This document shows positions 37,423-46,653 of a DNA stretch of 64,000 bases, piece after piece. Every line of letters starts with the position of its first letter. Position 1 is the stretch's first letter. Source of the DNA: Pseudomonas sp. MYb60 (GTDB lineage Bacteria > Pseudomonadota > Gammaproteobacteria > Pseudomonadales > Pseudomonadaceae); assembly GCF_002979555.1 (NCBI RefSeq), contig NZ_PCOZ01000012.1, positions 1-64,000 of the forward strand, in the 5' to 3' direction. The translations under genes and the position numbers were made by a program. The notes under the pieces were generated by a model. It did not search any database. It had not been told where the DNA came from and saw only the letters and a list, made by a program, of their open reading frames with translations.

Positions 37423-38361
37423 ATGGATTTCAAAGACTACTACAAGATATTGGGCGTAGAGCCGACGGCCGACGACAAGGAAATCAAGTCGGCTTATCGC
37501 AAGCTCGCGCGTAAATATCACCCGGACGTGAGCAAGGAAAAAGACGCTGAAGCCAAGTTCAAGGACGCGTCCGAAGCCTACGAGGCGCTCAAGAGTGCCG
37601 ACAAACGTGCCGAATACGACGAGCTGCGCAAATACGGCCAGCATGGCCAACCGTTCCAGGGGCCACCGGGCTGGCAGAGCCGTGGCGGCTTTGGCGGTGG
37701 CGGTGGCGGTGAAGATTTCTCGGACTTCTTCAGCTCGATCTTCGGCTCGCGTGGCGACGGTTTCGGCGGCGGTCAGCGCCGGCCGGCTGGGCGCAAAGGC
37801 CAGGACGTGGAGATGCAGCTGACGGTTTCGCTGGAAGAGACGCTGTCCACCGAGTCCAAGCAGATCAGCTTCCAGGTGCCGCAATACGACGCCTCGGGCC
37901 GGCATGTAAGCAACACCACCAAGAGCCTGAACGTGAAGATCCCCGCCGGCGTGGCCGACGGTGAGCGCATCCGCCTCAAAGCGCAGGGCGCGCCGGGCAT
38001 TGGCGGTGGGGCCAATGGCGACCTGTACCTGATCATCAAGTTTGCGCCGCATCCAAAATTTGAAGTGGATGGCGAGAACCTGATCATCAATCTGCCGCTG
38101 GCACCGTGGGAATTGGCGCTGGGCGCAGAAGTGGCGGTGCCGACCCTGACCGGCAAGATCAACCTCAAGGTGCCCGCCGGCAGCCAGAACGGCCAGCGCA
38201 TGCGCGCCAAGGGTCACGGCTTGCTGAACAAGGCCGGGGAGCGCGGTTTCCTGTATATCCAGCTCAAGGCAGTAATGCCCAAGCAGGCCGACGACGAAAC
38301 CATCGCCCTGTGGCAGGAACTGGCGAAAAAGGCCGCGTTCAATCCTCGAGAGCATTTCTGA
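37423..38361 (+). CDS. cbpA: DnaJ-class co-chaperone CbpA
   Basis: A 312-residue protein read from MDFKDYYKILGVEPT. The J-domain (about 1-70) has the HPD motif (KYHPDVSK). A Gly/Phe-rich linker (about 80-130) follows, then the two C-terminal beta domains (about 130-300). There is no zinc finger, as in CbpA rather than DnaJ. It stimulates Hsp70 ATPase and may bind curved DNA. No cbpM gene follows; the next gene is the 2704-residue protein. Confidence 0.92.
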   Translation: MDFKDYYKILGVEPTADDKEIKSAYRKLARKYHPDVSKEKDAEAKFKDASEAYEALKSADKRAEYDELRKYGQHGQPFQGPPGWQSRGGFGGGGGGEDFSDFFSSIFGSRGDGFGGGQRRPAGRKGQDVEMQLTVSLEETLSTESKQISFQVPQYDASGRHVSNTTKSLNVKIPAGVADGERIRLKAQGAPGIGGGANGDLYLIIKFAPHPKFEVDGENLIINLPLAPWELALGAEVAVPTLTGKINLKVPAGSQNGQRMRAKGHGLLNKAGERGFLYIQLKAVMPKQADDETIALWQELAKKAAFNPREHF

Positions 38362-38374
38362 GGCCTCGAGCGCC

Positions 38375-38394
38375 CGCGCTAACTATCTAGCGCG
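38375..38394. terminator. Hairpin after cbpA
   Basis: CGCGCTA and TAGCGCG form a perfect 7-base stem with a 6-base loop, 13 bases after the cbpA stop. No T run follows, so termination would be weak or Rho-assisted. Confidence 0.35.
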
Positions 38395-38447
38395 GCTCGC
38401 TCCGTCGGGCATGGTGTGCTGACGCTCCCTATCAAAGGAGCAATGTC

Positions 38448-41400
38448 ATGCCCGATATTTCCCCAGCCACGCCTGCCAAGGCGCGGCCCCGCCGGCCGGT
38501 GTCTCGCAGTTTGCATGGCGAGTTCATCGAGCAAGCGATTCCCGACTGGCTGATCAACGCCACCCCGGAGCGCCGCGATGCGTTCCGGGCCGATGCTCTG
38601 CCGGCGCCCGGCTGGTATCGGCAAGCGAGCCTCGCACAGCGTCAGGCCTTGCACACCCAGGCCGTGGCCAGTTTTACCGCACAGTCTCGCCTGGACAAGG
38701 CCATGGCTTCCCTGCAAGACGTCGATCACTTCGCCGAGCCGCGATTGATCAAGGCGTTGAAAGATCACTTCAACGTCAGCCTGGACGTCAACAAGACCGT
38801 CCTGCAACTCAGGCAACCGGTGGAAGTGGGTGTTTTTGGCATTGATATCGCCAGCTACGACGTATTGAAACTGCCGCTGCTGCAAGCCGCGCTGCACAAC
38901 TTCGAAGCCTCGGAGTGCAAGGCCGGGGCTTTTCATGAGTCTTCGGGTTTCATTGAACAGGACCCTGTAAGCGACGCTTTCAACCCCGTCAGCACCTCGC
39001 TGACCGTTGCGCAATTCACCCAGCTGTGTCGCACCCTGGACATCGGCGCGCAATACCAGGCGTACCTGAAAAGCTACCTGCAACCCAAGGACGCTGTCGC
39101 CGAGCAGGTGCTGCGCGAAAAATTCATCACCGCGCAGAAAACTGCGTTGCGCACAGCCGCGGAGATGGCACTGCTGAAAAAGGATATCGAGGCCGCGGAT
39201 TACCGCATGATCCTGTCGGTGGTCGCGGGTGAGCAGTTTCCAAGGCTGGACGGCAAGCCCGTGTGGTTTCGCGACCTGAGCCTGATGAAGCACCGCATGA
39301 CCGGCTGCGTGCTCTTTATGATCAGCGAAAAATACCGCTACACCGATGAGTGGATTCTCTACATTCCCCATGACCCCCAGTCGCCGCTCAAACGCTACAC
39401 CGGTACGACCATGGCCAGCCTGTTCAAGCAGCGGTTTACCACGCGCGATGCCACGGCCGCGGATGACGGCAACCCCACCCCTTACCACCGCTTTTTCAGC
39501 CGTTTCGTCGCCTATGCCGACCTGCCGGACTACTTCAGCCAGTTGACGGAGGATGCGCCGGACCCCTCGTTCAAACACAAGGCGGCAGCCTATGCGCCGC
39601 TGTTCAATGAACTGGCCAAGGGCTTCAACCCGTTTGCCGTCTTCACGGGCATTCGCCACCTGCCACCCCTGCCGCAGGCGACGCGCAAGGCCAACCCGGA
39701 CCCTTACCTGGCTCCCCGGGAACTGACCCGCGAAGGGCATGGACTGTGGGCGGAAAACGTCGACCTGTGGACCTACCTGTTCGAACAGCACCGCAACAAG
39801 ATCATCGCCGACGCGCGCGCCCACGCGGTGCCTACGGCGGAAGCCGACGCCAAGGCCCGCTCGGAGAAGTTCGCGCGGCTGCTCAATATCGGCATGCTGC
39901 TGTTCACCGCTGTGACGATGTTCGTGCCCGTGCTGGGCGAACTGATGATGGTGGTCATGGCCGGACAGCTGTTGTACGAAACCTTCGAAGGCGCCCTTGA
40001 ATGGAGCGAAGGCGACCGGCGAGCCGCCAAGGCGCACTTGCTGGATGTGGCCGAGAACCTCGCGCTGCTGGCCGTCACCGCCGGCGCCGGCAAGGGGCTG
40101 GCGAAGTTGGCCGGGGTCAAGGCGGAACCCGTCATCGAAAACCTTGACGCGGTGACCCTGCCCAACAACGAGACCCGGTTGTGGAAACCCGACTTGAGCG
40201 GGTACGAGCACAACCTGTCGCTGACCGGCAGTGCCAACCCGCTCGGTCAATACCCACTCGACGGCAAGACCTTTATTCGTCTCGACAGCAAGGTGTACGA
40301 GACCACCTGGGACCCAAGCCTGAAACGCTGGCGCATTTGCCATCCCACTGACGTCGACGCCTATCAGCCACTGCTCACCCATAACCACGCAGGCGCCTGG
40401 CGGCATACCCTGGAGCGACCCTTGGGCTGGGACCGCCTGACACTGCTGCGGCGCATGGGACCCGTCACGCAGGCGTTCACCGATGAGCAATTGCTGCGCA
40501 TCGCCGACGTCAGTGGTGTGGACGACAACACCCTGCGCAAGATGCACCTGGATAACGCCTTGCCTACGCCGGCATTGGCCGATGCCATGCGGCTGTTCGA
40601 GGCGGACCAAGGCGTTGACCAGGTGCTGGAGCAGTTGGACGGCGCACGACCGATCAATGGCCGTTATCTGTACAGCCTGCCGTTGGTGACGCGAATGCCG
40701 CGCTGGCCGGTGGGCCGAATACTGGAGGTGTTTGAAGGCACTCCATCGAGCGGGCCGTCGATCAAGTACGGGTCAGAGATGCGCATCGCCGCGGGCCAGC
40801 GCAGGGCGGCCGTGCGCATCAGCCGCGCCGATGTATTGGGCGGCGAACTCGCGCAACGTATTCTCGAACAATTGGACGAAGCGGAAATCACCCGGTTGCT
40901 CGGAGGCGAGGCGGCCCGCGTCCACGCCACTCGTCCCCAGGAGTTCGGCAAGCAACTTGCGCACTTCGCCCGCACGCGCCAACCGGCCATTTTCGACAGC
41001 CTCTACACCGGCACCAATGCCCAATCCCCTTGGGTCGCCAGGCTGCAGCGCGAGTGCCCTGGCCTTAGCGAAGTGGCCGCACAGACGGTGCTGGCCGACG
41101 CCGAGGGCGCAGAGCTCGCGCGGTTGCAAGAGACCCGGCAAATGCCCCTGCGATTATTGGAGCAGGCCCGCTGGTATGCGCAGGAAGGCAGGCTGGGCCA
41201 CGCCTTCGCCGGGTTGTACCTGGAAAACATGGTCTCGGCCGACAGCCGGCGGTTGGCCCTGTATAGCCTGGCCGAGTTACCGGGCTGGTCGTCCGTGCTG
41301 CGTGTGGAAGTGCGCGACGGCACGTTCACCGGAGCGCAACTGGATGCCATTGGCCCACAGGACGCGGCGAACCGCAAAGTCCTGGTCAAGCAAGGGCCTG

Positions 41401-44400
41401 GCTATCAGGCGTTCGATGAGCAGGGCGAATCGCTTCACAGCGTGGCGCCCGGTGGCAAGAATTTCTACACGGCGCTGATGCACGCTTTACCTGACGAAAC
41501 CCGCCGCGCCCTCGGCGTTCCCCAGGTGAGCCAGCACGCGCAGTTGCAACGCCTGATCGTCGATGAGGCCATCGCCCATCCTGTCCGCGCGGCGCAGACC
41601 ATCGCCGAGCGCAATCGCTTGCGCGGTGACAACAAACCGCCGCGGCGCATCAGCGACACGCAGATCGGCTACCTGGCCAGCGGGCACGAGTCGGTCGAGG
41701 GCCTCGACCTGGAGGCCAGGGTCAAAGCGGTGTATACGCAACTGACCGACGATCAGGTGAGTGGGTTTATCTTCAGGCACATGACAGCGCACAGCTCCGA
41801 TCGCGACATCGTCAACCTGCTCAATAGGCGTATGCACGAGTGGCAAACCCTCGAAGCCACACTCGATCAATGGGTGGCGGCCGGACCGCCCCCCCGCAGA
41901 GGCATAGCCGCAGAAATCTTTGGCCGGCGGCACGTCGCGCTCGCCGTCAAACGCAGTTGGCAGATGGCACCCATGGCAGACCTGCCGCAGTTCGCCCGGC
42001 TGGAACTCTATATCGACGACGCCTTGCCGCCCCTGGAGGCAGATTTCTCTCACGTCCGGCAATTGCGCTTGGGTGGCCGTGGGCTGGCGGACACCAATAT
42101 GGACCTGCTGTTGACGACGTTTCCCAAGGTGGAACAGCTGCAGATATCGGTGTCCACGCCGCGTATCAGGCGCCTACCCGATGCGCTGCAAACCTTGAGT
42201 GAGCTGACTGAGCTGTACCTGACCGTGGACATGCCCGGTGAGGCGTTTGCGACTGCAGAGATCGAAAAACTGGAGGGTATGACGCGACTGCAGACCCTTT
42301 CCCTGGACCGGGTGCTGCCACCGAATCGTGTCTTCGATGCCTCTCGCCTGACGCAGTTGCGCAGCCTGAAAATCGCTGGCCTGTTCAACCAGAGCCTGCC
42401 GGCCGGGGTACTGGAATTGCCCCACTTGCACCGCCTGAACCTCAAGAACACCTCGATCCGCAGCCTGCCCGCCGCGCTGTTCACTGCAGGGCATGAGCAA
42501 CTTTGGCGTGGCCTCTCGCTGGATTGGTCAGTGATTGACCGGGAGACCTTCAAGACCGCCTATGAATACCTCGGCCGCCAGGCTGGGCATTGGGTTGACC
42601 TAGAGGAGATGGTCAGCGAGTACTGCCGGGGAGCGCTGAAGCGATTCAAATCAGAGGTCAGGCAAAGGCATCAGCCCAGTCTGGGTGACTCTGACCTTGT
42701 CTATGTGAGCTTCCTGAGCAAGTGGGCGAGCGAGCAGTCCCGGTTTGTAGCCATCGAGGCACTGAGCACCGAGCACGCTGAACTGACTGCCAGCCTGCGC
42801 GCCTGGACTGACAAAACACAACTGAGCGCGGATGACTTGATCAACGTCCATGACGCACAAATGAAGATGCATATTCACGCGGGTCACGTGAAGTTGGCCG
42901 AGGATATCTATACCTGTTGGTACGAGAGGCTAAAACAAAGGTACACGGGGTTGATGCAGGATTCGTCACTGCTGTTGGATGGATCGGCGCTGGAGGATCT
43001 TCCGACGTTGCCCGCTCTGCGCTGGGAGAATGTGCGAACGATCATGTTGACCCCGCATAGTCTACCGCTCTTGCGGTTGCGTGAATTCGTTTCCGGGTTC
43101 AGCGAATTACGCAGACTCGACCTGAGCCACTCTCCGCTGAAAACCTTGCCGATAAGCGCAGGCGATGCACCGAAGCTAGAGGTACTGGAGTGCGCGGGCT
43201 CCGCCATCGAAACCCTGGATTTGCGGGGTTTCAGCCAACTCCAGAGGTTGGATCTCAGGCGCGTGGCCCTGACGCAGTGGCCCACGGGTATCGAGCAGTT
43301 GTCGCAATTGAAGTGGCTGGATGTGCGCGGTACCGGTCTCACGACGCTGCCTGCGAACGTACTGACCCAGGATGAGCTGTTGCTCAACAGCCGCTTTGAC
43401 ATTGACCGTCTTGATGATGCCACTCAAGTCACCCTGACCCAGGCACTCACACGCCAGGAACGCACCCTGGGGTTGCCCGAGGGGACCCTGAAGCGATACC
43501 TCGCGCAAGAGGTGTCCGAGTATTTCCCGGCCGAGGAAAGCAGCGCATCCATTTCGGCCAACCTGTTGCCGCTGGCTGCACCTTTACCGGCTGGGTCGGG
43601 CCCGGAATGGCGTGCGCAATCTGTGCAACGCCTGCGTCCGGAGTTGTCGGCCGAACAGGTGCAGCGCGAACTCAGTGGCTTGACCTTGCAAGGTTTGTCC
43701 AGCGCGCAGGTCGAGGCCCGTTTGATCGCTTCGAACCTGACCCTGGATGCCTTGACGCGTGAACTCAATGGCTGGTTGTTCGTTAAGCAAACCTCCGGCA
43801 GAGGCTGGCAGATCAATTCGCAGAGCCGTGGCCAGGCCGCCGCACGGATCATTGACTGCTGGCGACAGGGCGTGCTCGAAGCGCCTGGTCTGGCCCCTTA
43901 CACCCTGGACCTCAATGGCCTGCAAACCGGCGACTTGCCGTCCCTCAGCGGCGACTTTTCCCACGTCGGACGCCTGGACCTTACGGGGGTACGGATCACT
44001 GCCCAGGGTTCCAATGAGTTCCTGCGCGCGTTTACCCACGTGCGCAGGCTGACGCTCAATGGGCAGGCGCTCTCCGAGCTGCCTGAGGCGCTGGCCGACA
44101 TGGCGCATCTTGATCAACTGGACCTGGCGAGTATCGACCTGACGGACCTTGCGCCGGTGTATCCGGTGCTGCGGCACATGGAACACTTGCGCGTGCTGGA
44201 CCTGGGCTACAACAACTTGCGGACCTTCAACCTCGATCAACTCAGCCGCCTGGAACACCTGTGCCTGGGCCACAATCTGTTGGGGAGCTGGCCGGAGGGC
44301 ACACTGCAAGCGCCTCAATTGCGCAGCCTGGATCTGAGCGGCAACGAGATCAGCGACCTCCCCGAGGGCCTGTTTGACGGCAGTCATGAAGCCCTGTTGG

Positions 44401-46562
44401 CGGGAACCAACCTGAGTGATAACACCGAGCTTTCAGCACACAGCCGGCAGCAGCTGCGCGAATACGCCAGTCGCCAGCCGATGGATCAGAGCGTGCTGGG
44501 TATGAGGCCTTACGAACTCAGGGCCGACACCGACAGTGAACCGGGAACGGACGATTCCGATACCGATCGGCATCCGCCAGATTCCGATGAAGAGATTGCC
44601 GTGGTACCCGTTGAGGCAATGGCGGGCCAACTCGAACCCTGGCTGCAGCCTCTGCCCGAAGCCGACCGAACGGCCTATGGCACCCGCTGGCATCGGTTGG
44701 CGGCCGAGCCGGACAGCGAGGCGTTTTTCCACCTGTTGCTGCGCATGCAGGACACCGAGGAGTTCAGGCAAGTGCGTGCCGACCTGACGCGCCGGGTCTG
44801 GAGCCTGCTCGAGTCGGCCGAGCGCGACACTGAACTGCGTGAAGTGCTGTTCCAGATGTCGAAAACCCATGACACCTGTGCGGACGGGCGCACCCTGGCC
44901 TTCAGCGACCTGGAGGTCAAAACCTTCGAGCATGAGGCCTTGCGGGATATTCCTGCGGGTCTGGCGCAGCGAGGACGAGCCCTGTTGAACCTGTCCCGGC
45001 AATTATTTCGGTTGGGGCAGGTGGAGAAACTGGCTGACCTGGACAGGGCGCGCGGCCACGACAAGGCCGAAGTGCGCCTGAGCTACCGCATCGGCACGGC
45101 CAGTGGTTGGCGCGATGGCCTGCAACTGCCTGGCCAGCCCAGCTACATGCGCTATGCCCGCCCGATCGAGGACGACCTGCGCGACAGCGTGCTGCGTGAG
45201 GTGGAGCAGGTTGAGACCACCGAGACGTTTTACACCGAGTTGATCAGTCGGCCGTATTGGGTGCGCTACCTGCAAGACAAATACCCGCAGCCCTTTGCCG
45301 CACTCAAGCAGCGGGTCGAGGCGCAACGAAACCAGATTGAAGATGCACACAGTGATTATGCCGACCCCGCCTATGCGCAAGCGATGCTCACGTTGCAGAT
45401 CGAGCAGGAAACCGAGCGCAACCTGAGCCTGCTGCAATTGTCCCGAGACGAAGAGGCCGCCTTCGCCCCGGCTGCTCAAGGCCCGGACCTTGAAGTGTTG
45501 CACGAGCGCGCCAGTGGTTCTCGCCGCGAGTTGCTGCGCGCTCGGGCGACCGCGATTGAACTCAATGGCCGTCCCTACTTTGTGGCGAGCATGCCCGATG
45601 CCGGCGATGCGCAGAATTACCTGCTCTGGGTGCCGGCAGCGGATGACCCGCAAATACTGGTCAGCAGCGGCATCATCGCCCGGGCGGATGCAGAGGGCGT
45701 GTGGCGTCGTACTGGCCGGCCTGGCGGGATGGTCTCCGGCCAGTCCGACAGTGAATATGAACTGGCGTCCGAGTCGCTGCCGATCCAGCCCTATACGGCG
45801 CAGGAGCTGAGCGCGATGCGACGGGAGGATCACTTCACGACGGGGCACAACGTCATCGGTTCGTACACCCGCGCGAGCAATGGCAAGTACCCGCTGCGCG
45901 ATTTTCAAGGACGGCCGATTCGCATCAGAAAACTGGAACGCGAGGCCGTGGTCGTGGAGTCCGGGGCTCGCTACTCCTCACAGCAGGTCAAGCCTTACAT
46001 CAAGTTCGGCGGGTACGAAGAGGTGGGGTATCTATACGAAGAGAAACTCCAGGTGCGCACCTTTACCACCGAGGATGTGAAGGTTCCGGGCGAGAAATCC
46101 CTGGTAGGGCAAATCACCGTGGTTGCCAACCGCCGTATCGCCAAAGGTGAAGTGGTTGGCGTGTACGGCGGTACTGTTCTGCCTCGCGGGCTCTATGGCT
46201 CGGGCGGCAATGCGTTCACCATGACCGTGGGCAGCCGCGCGGTGTATGAGGCGGGGTGGTACGTCACCGAGCCGGTCAGTCTCTCGGGAGACAATATCCT
46301 CTCCAGGATAAATACCTGCTTCGACTATGACGCCAACGGCAATCCGGTGCGCCAGGCTGCCGAGGGTTACAACGTCGAGACGATCCCGTTTCACGTTGAG
46401 ACGGACATGTTGCTGGGCGTGGCGCCTGCGGTAAAAACCGTCAAGAAGGCCTTTCTGCTCAACACGGTCTGGGCCACCGAGGAGATCCCGGCAGGGGCCG
46501 AGCTGCGCCTGGACTACGGGTACACCGAGGCCATGATCGCGACGGAGTTCCAGCCTGACTGA
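38448..46562 (+). CDS. Giant effector: toxin-like N-terminus, LRRs, NEL ubiquitin ligase and SET-like domain
   Basis: A 2704-residue protein; the ATG at 38448 follows AAGGAG at 7 bases. There is no Sec signal peptide. The N-terminal ~700 residues resemble the dermonecrotic-toxin-like region (DUF6543) of large Pseudomonas proteins, with a hydrophobic segment at about 480-512. Leucine-rich repeats occur in three blocks, about 1182-1365, 1520-1655 and 1820-1990. Residues about 2060-2340 match the NEL E3 ubiquitin ligase of IpaH/SspH: Trp2081, FFHLLLRMQDTEEF, then Cys2144-Ala-Asp2146 as the CxD catalytic motif. The C-terminus (about 2550-2704) reads as a SET methyltransferase: VVANRRIAKGEVVGVYGG, Asn2622 in RINTCF, and ELRLDYGY with Tyr2690. 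Host-directed ubiquitination is known for NEL proteins. The SET part and secretion route are inference. Confidence 0.85.
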   Translation: MPDISPATPAKARPRRPVSRSLHGEFIEQAIPDWLINATPERRDAFRADALPAPGWYRQASLAQRQALHTQAVASFTAQSRLDKAMASLQDVDHFAEPRLIKALKDHFNVSLDVNKTVLQLRQPVEVGVFGIDIASYDVLKLPLLQAALHNFEASECKAGAFHESSGFIEQDPVSDAFNPVSTSLTVAQFTQLCRTLDIGAQYQAYLKSYLQPKDAVAEQVLREKFITAQKTALRTAAEMALLKKDIEAADYRMILSVVAGEQFPRLDGKPVWFRDLSLMKHRMTGCVLFMISEKYRYTDEWILYIPHDPQSPLKRYTGTTMASLFKQRFTTRDATAADDGNPTPYHRFFSRFVAYADLPDYFSQLTEDAPDPSFKHKAAAYAPLFNELAKGFNPFAVFTGIRHLPPLPQATRKANPDPYLAPRELTREGHGLWAENVDLWTYLFEQHRNKIIADARAHAVPTAEADAKARSEKFARLLNIGMLLFTAVTMFVPVLGELMMVVMAGQLLYETFEGALEWSEGDRRAAKAHLLDVAENLALLAVTAGAGKGLAKLAGVKAEPVIENLDAVTLPNNETRLWKPDLSGYEHNLSLTGSANPLGQYPLDGKTFIRLDSKVYETTWDPSLKRWRICHPTDVDAYQPLLTHNHAGAWRHTLERPLGWDRLTLLRRMGPVTQAFTDEQLLRIADVSGVDDNTLRKMHLDNALPTPALADAMRLFEADQGVDQVLEQLDGARPINGRYLYSLPLVTRMPRWPVGRILEVFEGTPSSGPSIKYGSEMRIAAGQRRAAVRISRADVLGGELAQRILEQLDEAEITRLLGGEAARVHATRPQEFGKQLAHFARTRQPAIFDSLYTGTNAQSPWVARLQRECPGLSEVAAQTVLADAEGAELARLQETRQMPLRLLEQARWYAQEGRLGHAFAGLYLENMVSADSRRLALYSLAELPGWSSVLRVEVRDGTFTGAQLDAIGPQDAANRKVLVKQGPGYQAFDEQGESLHSVAPGGKNFYTALMHALPDETRRALGVPQVSQHAQLQRLIVDEAIAHPVRAAQTIAERNRLRGDNKPPRRISDTQIGYLASGHESVEGLDLEARVKAVYTQLTDDQVSGFIFRHMTAHSSDRDIVNLLNRRMHEWQTLEATLDQWVAAGPPPRRGIAAEIFGRRHVALAVKRSWQMAPMADLPQFARLELYIDDALPPLEADFSHVRQLRLGGRGLADTNMDLLLTTFPKVEQLQISVSTPRIRRLPDALQTLSELTELYLTVDMPGEAFATAEIEKLEGMTRLQTLSLDRVLPPNRVFDASRLTQLRSLKIAGLFNQSLPAGVLELPHLHRLNLKNTSIRSLPAALFTAGHEQLWRGLSLDWSVIDRETFKTAYEYLGRQAGHWVDLEEMVSEYCRGALKRFKSEVRQRHQPSLGDSDLVYVSFLSKWASEQSRFVAIEALSTEHAELTASLRAWTDKTQLSADDLINVHDAQMKMHIHAGHVKLAEDIYTCWYERLKQRYTGLMQDSSLLLDGSALEDLPTLPALRWENVRTIMLTPHSLPLLRLREFVSGFSELRRLDLSHSPLKTLPISAGDAPKLEVLECAGSAIETLDLRGFSQLQRLDLRRVALTQWPTGIEQLSQLKWLDVRGTGLTTLPANVLTQDELLLNSRFDIDRLDDATQVTLTQALTRQERTLGLPEGTLKRYLAQEVSEYFPAEESSASISANLLPLAAPLPAGSGPEWRAQSVQRLRPELSAEQVQRELSGLTLQGLSSAQVEARLIASNLTLDALTRELNGWLFVKQTSGRGWQINSQSRGQAAARIIDCWRQGVLEAPGLAPYTLDLNGLQTGDLPSLSGDFSHVGRLDLTGVRITAQGSNEFLRAFTHVRRLTLNGQALSELPEALADMAHLDQLDLASIDLTDLAPVYPVLRHMEHLRVLDLGYNNLRTFNLDQLSRLEHLCLGHNLLGSWPEGTLQAPQLRSLDLSGNEISDLPEGLFDGSHEALLAGTNLSDNTELSAHSRQQLREYASRQPMDQSVLGMRPYELRADTDSEPGTDDSDTDRHPPDSDEEIAVVPVEAMAGQLEPWLQPLPEADRTAYGTRWHRLAAEPDSEAFFHLLLRMQDTEEFRQVRADLTRRVWSLLESAERDTELREVLFQMSKTHDTCADGRTLAFSDLEVKTFEHEALRDIPAGLAQRGRALLNLSRQLFRLGQVEKLADLDRARGHDKAEVRLSYRIGTASGWRDGLQLPGQPSYMRYARPIEDDLRDSVLREVEQVETTETFYTELISRPYWVRYLQDKYPQPFAALKQRVEAQRNQIEDAHSDYADPAYAQAMLTLQIEQETERNLSLLQLSRDEEAAFAPAAQGPDLEVLHERASGSRRELLRARATAIELNGRPYFVASMPDAGDAQNYLLWVPAADDPQILVSSGIIARADAEGVWRRTGRPGGMVSGQSDSEYELASESLPIQPYTAQELSAMRREDHFTTGHNVIGSYTRASNGKYPLRDFQGRPIRIRKLEREAVVVESGARYSSQQVKPYIKFGGYEEVGYLYEEKLQVRTFTTEDVKVPGEKSLVGQITVVANRRIAKGEVVGVYGGTVLPRGLYGSGGNAFTMTVGSRAVYEAGWYVTEPVSLSGDNILSRINTCFDYDANGNPVRQAAEGYNVETIPFHVETDMLLGVAPAVKTVKKAFLLNTVWATEEIPAGAELRLDYGYTEAMIATEFQPD

Positions 46563-46616
46563 AAACCTGGAAGCGCCGGCGGCGATTGAACACCTGCTGG
46601 ACTGAGCCCCCGGGGA

Positions 46617-46644
46617 GCGTGAGCCTCACATGCGAGGCTCACGC
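46617..46644. terminator. Hairpin between the giant gene and ureC
   Basis: GCGTGAGCCTC and GAGGCTCACGC form a perfect 11-base stem with a 6-base loop in the 91-base gap between convergent genes. No T run, but position and strength suggest a shared transcript end. Confidence 0.5.
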
Positions 46645-46653
46645 CGGGGTGGT

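Noticed and set aside
38379..40610. 743-codon minus-strand ORF opposite the giant gene
   Set aside because: Translation is low-complexity His/Gln/Val-rich with no family marks; the plus strand carries the toxin-like region.
38448..46562. Giant gene as part of a phage or integrative element
   Set aside because: No integrase, phage structural gene, tRNA or attachment repeat on either side; flanks are core genes.
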